A stretch of 6,494 nucleotides of DNA from a bacterium (lineage in GTDB: Bacteria > Bdellovibrionota_C > UBA2361 > SZUA-149): positions 1 to 6,494 of the forward strand of contig QIGM01000015.1 of assembly GCA_003230795.1 (NCBI GenBank), read 5' to 3'. Numbering within the stretch: the stretch's first letter is position 1; every line of letters begins with the position of its first letter. The notes beneath the pieces were generated by a model. The model was not told the DNA's origin and did no database searches. It saw only the letters and a list, made by a program, of their open reading frames with translations. The translations under genes and the position numbers were made by a program. This document shows, one piece after another, positions 1 through 4,794 of the stretch.

Positions 1-226
1 AGTCTCCGGCATGGGCAATAAGCTCGGAGAGGTGATCGAGTCCGGTAATATGCTTTAAGAGCTGCGGTTGAATATCAGAGTCCGCCGCATTTATCAGCTG
101 AACGAGTTCGACGGGGTGCAGGTCTAGTAGTAGAGCGCTTAACTTTCGCCCTTCTCTCGCTTCGAGCAATTTAAGCGCGGTAGCGATCTGTGTGCTAATG
201 TCCTCTGCAGGATCCGGATGCGGCAT
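1..226 (-). CDS. mgtE: Probable magnesium transporter MgtE, N-terminal fragment (runs off left edge)
   Basis: An open frame starts with ATG at 226 and reads leftward without a stop to the window edge, giving 75 codons. The protein begins MPHPDPAEDISTQIATALKL and continues with the segment LEAREGRKLSALLLDLHPVE at residues 21-40. An amphipathic helix followed by a 'LLLDLHPxELxxLI' motif and further short helices is typical of the cytoplasmic MgtE N domain, the superhelical Mg2+-sensing domain that precedes the CBS pair and the membrane channel in this family. The CBS and membrane parts would lie outside the window, so the call rests on a short, weakly diagnostic stretch. No strong Shine-Dalgarno sequence precedes the ATG. 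The gene is divergent from grpE, with about 300 bp between starts, and is probably not functionally linked to it. Another helical-repeat protein cannot be excluded. Confidence 0.6.
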   Translation of the reverse strand, partial: MPHPDPAEDISTQIATALKLLEAREGRKLSALLLDLHPVELVQLINAADSDIQPQLLKHITGLDHLSELIAHAGD

Positions 227-240
227 ACTTATTTCTGTGC

Positions 241-266
241 TTACTGAAATAGTTTACTGAAATAGG
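241..266. repeat. 13-bp tandem repeat in the mgtE-grpE intergenic region
   Basis: The unit TTACTGAAATAG occurs at 241-252 and again at 254-265, giving a 13-bp period whose last base differs (T versus G). It lies 15-40 bp upstream of the mgtE-like start on the opposite strand, where it reads CTATTTCAGTAA. It could be a paired operator or a slippage product. The sequence alone does not decide between these. Confidence 0.6.
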
Positions 267-347
267 AGGCAAGGCGTCCTAATTCTACGAGAACAGAGCA
301 GTTTGCTTCCCTTGTTGCTTTTCTGGGGGCAATCGGCCTTACCTAAC

Positions 348-376
348 TTGCAATATGCGCAGCTAATGATTATTAA
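348..376 (+). promoter_or_regulatory. Weak sigma70-type promoter candidate for grpE
   Basis: TTGCAA at 348-353 and TATTAA at 371-376 are separated by 17 bp. Each matches four of six bases of the sigma70 -35 and -10 consensus. It would give a leader of roughly 150 nt before grpE. No sigma32-like or CIRCE element was seen in this region. This is only a candidate. Confidence 0.25.
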
Positions 377-493
377 GGTGTCGGAATTGGTGCAAGCTTT
401 GTTTCCGAGTTCCAAATTGTAGCCCGAGCAGAGTATGCCAAAAGGGCCGAGGAGAAGGAAGGGTAACATCGTAGGACTTAATTAATAGAGGGC

Positions 494-513
494 CGAGGTT
501 AATCCCTCGTTTT
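494..513 (+). terminator. Small hairpin plus T4 just before grpE (attenuator-like)
   Basis: CGAGG at 494-498 pairs with CCTCG at 505-509 around a 6-nt loop and is followed directly by TTTT at 510-513. An alternative pairing, GAGGG at 488-492 with CCCTC at 504-508, uses overlapping bases. The stem is short, so termination would be weak. Its position, ending about 10 nt before the grpE ribosome site, could instead affect translation. The functional reading is inference. Confidence 0.3.
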
Positions 514-519
514 CCCCTT

Positions 520-524
520 GGAGG
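520..524 (+). promoter_or_regulatory. Ribosome binding site supporting the TTG start of grpE
   Basis: GGAGG lies 8 nt before TTG at 533. This makes 533 a better start than the TTG at 518, which overlaps the region just before this site and has only pyrimidines upstream. Confidence 0.55.
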
Positions 525-532
525 CTGAAGGC

Positions 533-1351
533 TTGTCGAAACAAGATCAAAAACAGAGCCCAGAAGGCTCCGTCGTTAGGGCGGGCGTTAAGGAGAAGGA
601 GACCTTGTCGTCCAGAGCACGGCGGGCGTTCAAGTTTGGAAGTGAGCTATCTTCATCAGAGTTAGCAGAGGAGAATCAGATGTCGAGTACCGAAGATGTG
701 CTAGAGCCGGAGCCTGATTTAGGCGAGGAAATCGAGGTGCGAATTCTTGATGATGAAGCTGAGCAGGGAGAGACCCTCGAATATGACGAAGATGAGGAAG
801 TCTCTCTTGAATCCGATTCCGAGGTGCAAGAGGAGGTGCAAGAGGACGAGCTAGATACTGCAGCTCGTATTATCGAAAGCCACCAAAAAGAAGCTCAAGA
901 GAACTACGATAAATATGTGCGAGCGCTTGCAGACCTAGAAAACGTCAAGAAGCGTAACGCGAAAGATCGTGCAGATTTGATTCGTTATGCTGGAGAGGGT
1001 TTGGGTAGAGATATCGTCGATGTGATTGACGATCTCGAACGCGCCGCTGCTCAAGATGAAAGCGTTTCTTCGCAGGAGCTTTTGCAAGGTCTGGAGCTGA
1101 TTTTAAAGCGGTTTAAAGATGTGCTCGATCGTCATTCGATTGTGGGTGAAGATGCGGTAAGCACAGAGTTCGACCCTAACAAGCATGAACCACTGGCCAC
1201 AGTTCCTTCTGAGGATCATGAGCCAGGGATGGTCATTGAGCAGTTCAAAAAGGCCTATTACTTCAAGGGTAAGCTACTGCGTCCCGCTCAGGTTGTAGTG
1301 AGCGCGGAAAGACCGATCGCTGCTCCCGAAGGAGAAGAGGGCGAGGAGTAA
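533..1351 (+). CDS. grpE: Nucleotide exchange factor GrpE
   Basis: GrpE dimerises in the cytoplasm and speeds ADP release from DnaK. From TTG 533 the protein has 272 residues. Residues 1 to about 108 are a hydrophilic, strongly acidic extension. A long charged helix follows from about 112, including LENVKKR at 135-141, where GrpE dimerises. The C-terminal beta domain carries FDPNKHEPLA from 213 and LLRPAQVVV at 248-256, matching the family pattern FDPxxHEA...RPAxVxV. HEP instead of HEA and KKAYY instead of the usual QKGY are mild departures. The protein is longer than the usual 170-210 residues because of the acidic extension. An alternative start, ATG at 680, has AGAGGAG at 667-673 six nt upstream and would give 223 residues, so the true N terminus is uncertain. 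An in-frame 12-bp duplication lies at 821-844. The gene precedes dnaK, as in many bacteria, but no hrcA precedes it here. Family identity is secure. Confidence 0.93.
   Translation: MSKQDQKQSPEGSVVRAGVKEKETLSSRARRAFKFGSELSSSELAEENQMSSTEDVLEPEPDLGEEIEVRILDDEAEQGETLEYDEDEEVSLESDSEVQEEVQEDELDTAARIIESHQKEAQENYDKYVRALADLENVKKRNAKDRADLIRYAGEGLGRDIVDVIDDLERAAAQDESVSSQELLQGLELILKRFKDVLDRHSIVGEDAVSTEFDPNKHEPLATVPSEDHEPGMVIEQFKKAYYFKGKLLRPAQVVVSAERPIAAPEGEEGEE
821..844 (+). repeat. Perfect 12-bp tandem duplication inside grpE
   Basis: GAGGTGCAAGAG is present twice, at 821-832 and 833-844, without mismatch. It is in frame and encodes EVQE-EVQE in the acidic N-terminal extension, a region that probably tolerates length change. 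Confidence 0.85.
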
Positions 1352-1381
1352 GCCACTGCTTACTCCTAAGGGCTGATTTTT
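1344..1381 (+). terminator. Hairpin over the grpE stop codon (terminator-like)
   Basis: AGGAGTAAGC at 1344-1353 pairs perfectly with GCTTACTCCT at 1358-1367 around a 4-nt loop (CACT). The grpE TAA stop (1349-1351) is inside the left arm. The nearest T run, TTTTT at 1377-1381, starts about 10 nt after the stem, so this is not a textbook intrinsic terminator. It may terminate partially, protect the 3' end or mark a processing site between grpE and dnaK. Confidence 0.45.
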
Positions 1382-1388
1382 CTTCAGA

Positions 1389-1422
1389 CATTTGCCCCGA
1401 CAGCTTGCATGCTAGGCAAATG
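1389..1422. promoter_or_regulatory. 8-bp perfect inverted repeat upstream of dnaK
   Basis: CATTTGCC at 1389-1396 and GGCAAATG at 1415-1422 are exact inverted copies 18 nt apart. A smaller pair, AGC at 1402-1404 and GCT at 1411-1413, nests inside. No T run follows, so it is not a terminator. It may be a dyad operator or an RNA stem. It does not match the CIRCE element (TTAGCACTC-N9-GAGTGCTAA). Confidence 0.4.
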
Positions 1423-1456
1423 ATGATTAACTCTAAGATGAAGCCAAGTGGTAGTT

Positions 1457-1492
1457 TCTCCTTTCGGGTCTCCTTTCGGGTCTCCTTTCGGG
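1457..1492. repeat. Three perfect 12-bp tandem repeats before the dnaK promoter
   Basis: TCTCCTTTCGGG is repeated exactly three times (1457-1468, 1469-1480, 1481-1492). The array ends 18 bp before a TATAAT box, so its last copy falls where the -35 element should be. It could be binding sites for an activator or a slippage-expanded tract. The repeat itself is certain; its role is inferred. Confidence 0.9.
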
Positions 1493-1516
1493 GGAACTAG
1501 GCTAAGGCCTTATAAT
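1487..1516 (+). promoter_or_regulatory. Candidate dnaK promoter with consensus -10 box
   Basis: TATAAT at 1511-1516 is a perfect -10 hexamer. No TTGACA lies at the expected distance; TTCGGG at 1487-1492, 18 bp upstream, is a poor -35 and belongs to the tandem repeat. A 10-bp palindrome, TAAGGCCTTA at 1503-1512, overlaps the -10. Transcription would begin near 1523, giving a dnaK leader of about 105 nt. A strong -10 with a poor -35 fits activator dependence or repression through the palindrome, but this is inference. Confidence 0.45.
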
Positions 1517-1575
1517 ATATCGTTATTTTCACACTCTACCGTTCCGCATCTGGGCGTGTAGGGATAATTTTTGTA

Positions 1576-1602
1576 AATTCGCTAGCTGAAATAGATCGAA
1601 TT
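1576..1602 (+). promoter_or_regulatory. Small hairpin in the dnaK leader
   Basis: AATTCG at 1576-1581 pairs with CGAATT at 1597-1602, with CTA/TAG pairing possible inside (1582-1584 with 1592-1594). It ends 12 nt before the GGAAGG ribosome site at 1615-1620. It is AU-rich and so could melt with heat, but it does not cover the ribosome site. A thermosensor role is speculative. Confidence 0.2.
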
Positions 1603-1627
1603 CTAAGACAAGTCGGAAGGTAAAAAA

Positions 1628-3547
1628 ATGGGTAAAGTTATCGGAATTGACCTCGGAACTACGAACTCTTGTGTCGCAGTGATGGAGGGTGGTGACCCGG
1701 TGGTAATATCAAACAGTGAGGGTGGTAGAACCACTCCTTCTGTTGTTGCGGTCAATGAATCAGGTGAGCGTCTCGTTGGTCAAATTGCCAAGCGACAATC
1801 CGTAACCAATCCCACAAATACCATTTTCGCTGTGAAGCGTTTAATTGGGCGCAAAATGAGTGACGCTGCTGTCAGCAAAGCTCAAGACGTTTTGCCCTAC
1901 GAGCTTGTCCAGATGGACAACGGCGACGCTGCGGTAAAGCTCAAAGGCGAAGCGAAATCTCCTCAGGAAATCTCAGCATTCATTCTGCAAAAGATGAAGC
2001 AAACGGCAGAAGACTATCTTGGCGAGACGGTGTCTCAGGCTGTGATCACAGTCCCTGCTTACTTTAATGATGCTCAGCGTCAGGCAACTAAAGACGCCGG
2101 AAGAATCGCAGGCTTGGAAGTGATGAGAATCATCAACGAGCCGACTGCTGCTTCCCTTGCATACGGTATTGAGCGAAAGGGCGACAAAAAGATCGCTGTC
2201 TTCGATCTTGGTGGTGGAACGTTTGATATCTCTGTTCTCGAGCTTGGTGATGGTGTGTTCGAAGTAAAAGCAACACACGGTGACACCTTCCTTGGAGGAG
2301 AGGATTTCGATCTGAAGATTGTTGAGTTTCTTGCAGACGAGTTTAAGAAAGACCAGGGCATCGACCTCCGTGGAGATACCATGGCGCTTCAGCGTCTAAA
2401 GGAAGCTGCCGAGAAGGCAAAACACGAACTCTCTCAGTCTGCAGAGACTGACATCAACTTGCCTTTTATTACTGCCGACCAAAGTGGCCCGAAACACCTT
2501 AACATTAAGCTTAGCCGTTCTAAGCTTGAAGCCTTGTGTTCTGATTTACTCAAAAGAATTGAAGAACCTTGCGTCACGGCGTTGAAGGACGCGGGCCTTT
2601 CGGCAAGTGACATCGATGAGGTTATCCTTGTTGGTGGAATGACTCGAATGCCTGCGGTGCAAGAGAAGGTACAAGAAATCTTCAATAGAGCTCCTAGTAA
2701 AGGAGTTAACCCGGATGAGGCGGTTGCAGTTGGTGCTGCTATTCAGGCGGGTGTTCTACAGGGAGACGTAAAAGACGTTCTTCTACTCGATGTGACTCCT
2801 CTTAGTCTTGGAATTGAAACTCAAGGTGGAGTGTCTACGAAACTGATCGAGAAGAACACAACGATTCCTACTCGTAAGAGCCAGATTTTCTCTACTGCCT
2901 CCGATAACCAGCCAGCGGTTAGTATCCATGTGCTGCAGGGAGAGAGGGAAATGGCGGCAGATAATAAGACTCTCGGGAAGTTTGAGCTTTTAGGAATTCC
3001 GCCCGCGCCACGCGGTGTGCCTCAGGTCGAAGTTACTTTTGATATCGATGCGAATGGTATTGTCCATGTGTCGGCAAAGGATCTTGGAACTGGCAAAGAG
3101 CAGTCTATTAAGATTACAGCAAGCTCTGGTCTGTCTGAGGATGAGATCGACAATATGGTTAGAGAGGCGGAATCGCATGCTGAGGACGATAAAAAGAGAA
3201 GAGATTTGGTTGAAGCTAGAAATCAGCTCGACGGTTTAATCTACTCTACGGAAAATTCGCTTAAAGAGCATGGTGGAACACTTGATGTGAGTGATCAGAC
3301 TTCGATTGAGGAAGCCGTAGCCAATGCGAAGAAGGTGCTTGCCGATAATCAGAATCCGGATGAGTTGAAAGCGGAAGCTGAGAAGCTTTCTGAGGCTTCA
3401 CATACACTCGCGAAGAAGATGTATGAGCAAGCCTCTACCGACGGAGCGACTGAAGCGGGGGCTGAGGCTTCCGCAGAGGAAGCTGATACTTCTTCTACTG
3501 AAGAAGAGGAAGAAGTCGTCGATGCTGACTTCGAGGAAGTAAACTAG
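1628..3547 (+). CDS. dnaK: Chaperone protein DnaK (Hsp70)
   Basis: DnaK is the cytoplasmic ATP-dependent Hsp70 that binds exposed hydrophobic peptides and cooperates with DnaJ and GrpE. The protein has 639 residues, the usual full length. The ATPase domain (about 1-382) shows the phosphate loop [13 protein letters not shown] at 6-18, catalytic Lys70 in [21 protein letters not shown] at 143-158, [11 protein letters not shown] at 170-180, DLGGGTFD at 193-200 with Thr198 equivalent to the autophosphorylated threonine, and VGGMTRMP at 335-342. The interdomain linker DVLLLD is at 383-388. The beta substrate-binding domain follows to about 500, then the helical lid to about 600. An acidic, low-complexity tail ends in [10 protein letters not shown], close to the proteobacterial tail that helps bind clients. 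The ATG start has GGAAGG at 1615-1620, 7 nt upstream. No key residue is missing. The gene has its own candidate promoter. Confidence 0.98.
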   Translation: MGKVIGIDLGTTNSCVAVMEGGDPVVISNSEGGRTTPSVVAVNESGERLVGQIAKRQSVTNPTNTIFAVKRLIGRKMSDAAVSKAQDVLPYELVQMDNGDAAVKLKGEAKSPQEISAFILQKMKQTAEDYLGETVSQAVITVPAYFNDAQRQATKDAGRIAGLEVMRIINEPTAASLAYGIERKGDKKIAVFDLGGGTFDISVLELGDGVFEVKATHGDTFLGGEDFDLKIVEFLADEFKKDQGIDLRGDTMALQRLKEAAEKAKHELSQSAETDINLPFITADQSGPKHLNIKLSRSKLEALCSDLLKRIEEPCVTALKDAGLSASDIDEVILVGGMTRMPAVQEKVQEIFNRAPSKGVNPDEAVAVGAAIQAGVLQGDVKDVLLLDVTPLSLGIETQGGVSTKLIEKNTTIPTRKSQIFSTASDNQPAVSIHVLQGEREMAADNKTLGKFELLGIPPAPRGVPQVEVTFDIDANGIVHVSAKDLGTGKEQSIKITASSGLSEDEIDNMVREAESHAEDDKKRRDLVEARNQLDGLIYSTENSLKEHGGTLDVSDQTSIEEAVANAKKVLADNQNPDELKAEAEKLSEASHTLAKKMYEQASTDGATEAGAEASAEEADTSSTEEEEEVVDADFEEVN

Positions 3548-3583
3548 CGAAAGTCTTTTGAATTGATTCTGTAACGTTGTCCT

Positions 3584-3602
3584 ATCGCGCAAAACGCGCG
3601 AT
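3584..3602 (+). other. GC-rich hairpin in the dnaK-dnaJ spacer
   Basis: ATCGCGC at 3584-3590 pairs with GCGCGAT at 3596-3602 around the loop AAAAC. An 8-bp palindrome, CGACGTCG at 3603-3610, follows at once. No T run follows directly (TTTT only near 3621), so it is unlikely to be an efficient intrinsic terminator. It may lower dnaJ expression relative to dnaK by partial termination, or stabilise the dnaK mRNA end. This is inference. Confidence 0.45.
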
Positions 3603-3671
3603 CGACGTCGAGAGGCTAGTTTTGAAGCAGGTCGTCACCGCGTCCGGTATTCGAAGATTGGTCGTTTAGGT

Positions 3672-3677
3672 AAGGAG
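3672..3677 (+). promoter_or_regulatory. Ribosome binding site for the TTG start of dnaJ
   Basis: AAGGAG ends 7 nt before TTG at 3685. No ATG or GTG fits the conserved DnaJ N terminus (KRDYYEVLGV), so this site fixes the TTG start. Confidence 0.85.
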
Positions 3678-3684
3678 CACTGAG

Positions 3685-4785
3685 TTGTCGAAACGTGATT
3701 ACTACGAGGTCTTGGGTGTTGAGAAAGCGGCTTCCGGTGACCAAATCAAAAAATCCTACCGCCAGCTCGCTCTAAAGTTTCATCCAGATCGCAACCCCGA
3801 CGATAAGAAAGCGGAAGAGAGTTTCAAAGAAGCCTCTGAGGCGTACCAGATTCTCTCTAAGTCCGAGACCCGAGCAAAGTATGATCAGTATGGTCATGCC
3901 GGCTTAGGAAGCAATGGATTTGAAGACTTCTCCGGTTTTGCCGACGAGATCTTCGGAGACCTGTTTAGTGCGTTTTTTGGTGGCGCTGGCGGCAGTGCTC
4001 AGCAACGTCGCCAAAGAAGCGGTCGCGATCTCAGGTATCAACTCGAGGTTTCCCTTGTTGAGGCTGCTCAGGGTATCGAGAAAACAATCACTTTAAAAAA
4101 GCCTATTCCTTGTGACGGTTGTGAAGGCTCTGGTTCTCGTGATGGCAGCTCTCCAGAAGCCTGCCGACATTGTGGCGGCTCAGGTCAGACCCGAGTGCAG
4201 CAAGGATTCTTCACCATTGCTCGCACATGCTCAGTATGTCGCGGTGAAGGCACAATGATTGTCGACCCTTGTCCTTCTTGCGGTGGTGCTGCCGTTGGGG
4301 AGAAGGAGACAGAACTATTGGTCAAGGTTCCTGCGGGAATAGACACTGGACAGCGGCTGAAGCTTCGCGGTGAGGGTGAGGCGATTACAGACGGCCCTCC
4401 TGGCGACCTCTATGTAGAGATTGCCATTGCCCAACATACATTCTTTAAGCGCCAAGATACTGAAATTCTCTGTGAATTCCCTATTACCTACTGCCAAGCG
4501 ACCTTAGGCGCAGAGATTGCGATTCCTACGCTAGAAGGCGAAGAAATGCTAAAAATTCCGCCTGGCACTGCCTCAGCAAAGGTGTTTAGACTTCGAGGGA
4601 AAGGTATAGTCGATATGCACACTGGGCGAGTGGGTGATCAGCATATTCGAGTCTATGTCTACGTTCCGCAAACAGTAACCGACGAGCAACGAGAGATGCT
4701 AGAGGCCTTGTCGAAGATAGAAGGGAAACCAACTTCAAATGAGTCGCGTACGTTTTTCGACAAAGTTAAGGATTTCTTTGAATAG
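3685..4785 (+). CDS. dnaJ: Chaperone protein DnaJ (Hsp40, class A)
   Basis: DnaJ binds unfolded clients, hands them to DnaK and triggers its ATP hydrolysis. The protein has 366 residues, near the usual 370-380. The J domain (about 4-70) contains KRDYYEVLGV and the essential HPD at 33-35. A fairly short Gly/Phe region (about 70-115) follows, with the segment DEIFGDLFSAFFGG. The zinc domain has four CxxC pairs: 143/146, 160/163, 182/185 and 196/199. By family knowledge, pairs 1 and 4 bind one zinc and pairs 2 and 3 the other. The fourth repeat is CPSCGGAA, lacking the final Gly of CxxCxGxG, though its cysteines are intact. The C-terminal client-binding domains run from about 205 to the end, with VPAGIDTGQRLKLRGEGEA and the closing FFDKVKDFFE. 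The TTG start is set by the ribosome site and the conserved N terminus. The stop overlaps the next gene's start. Confidence 0.97.
   Translation: MSKRDYYEVLGVEKAASGDQIKKSYRQLALKFHPDRNPDDKKAEESFKEASEAYQILSKSETRAKYDQYGHAGLGSNGFEDFSGFADEIFGDLFSAFFGGAGGSAQQRRQRSGRDLRYQLEVSLVEAAQGIEKTITLKKPIPCDGCEGSGSRDGSSPEACRHCGGSGQTRVQQGFFTIARTCSVCRGEGTMIVDPCPSCGGAAVGEKETELLVKVPAGIDTGQRLKLRGEGEAITDGPPGDLYVEIAIAQHTFFKRQDTEILCEFPITYCQATLGAEIAIPTLEGEEMLKIPPGTASAKVFRLRGKGIVDMHTGRVGDQHIRVYVYVPQTVTDEQREMLEALSKIEGKPTSNESRTFFDKVKDFFE
4768..4772 (+). promoter_or_regulatory. Ribosome binding site for the lipoprotein gene, inside dnaJ
   Basis: AAGGA lies within the last codons of dnaJ, 5 nt before TTG at 4778 and 14 nt before TTG at 4787. 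The spacing favours 4778. No terminator separates the genes, so translation of the lipoprotein is probably coupled to dnaJ. Confidence 0.45.
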
Positions 4786-4794
4786 TTTGAATAG
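4777..4794 (+). repeat. 9-bp tandem duplication at the dnaJ-lipoprotein junction
   Basis: TTTGAATAG occurs at 4777-4785 and 4786-4794. The first copy holds the dnaJ stop TAG and the candidate start TTG 4778. The second repeats both motifs, giving an in-frame second candidate start, TTG 4787. Confidence 0.85.

Larger units (their letters stand above)
227..532. other. Divergent intergenic region between mgtE-like gene and grpE
   Basis: This stretch of about 306 bp holds the 13-bp tandem repeat, a weak promoter candidate and a hairpin beside the grpE start. It also has a 10-bp direct repeat AGGGCCGAGG at 443-452 and 489-498, and a purine-rich stretch at 450-466. A 71-codon open frame on the minus strand (469 to 254) is cysteine-rich but has no ribosome site or recognised motif. 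I do not annotate it as a gene. I see no tRNA, riboswitch or M-box-like leader. Confidence 0.5.

Noticed and set aside
254..469. 71-codon minus-strand frame with a hydrophobic start and many cysteines
   Set aside because: It has no ribosome site before the ATG, no recognisable motif, and its cysteine pattern is irregular. It may be chance or a decayed gene.
518..532. TTG at 518 as the grpE start
   Set aside because: It overlaps the likely ribosome site GGAGG (520-524) and is preceded only by pyrimidines; TTG 533 has proper spacing.
1344..1422. CIRCE element or classical intrinsic terminator
   Set aside because: Neither dyad matches the CIRCE arms or the 9-nt spacer, and neither stem is followed directly by a T run.
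1457..1492. CRISPR-like array
   Set aside because: The 12-bp units are directly adjacent with no spacers and number only three.
1973..2382. Two overlapping minus-strand frames of about 100 codons
   Set aside because: Both are antisense to highly conserved dnaK ATPase motifs and show no protein-like features of their own.
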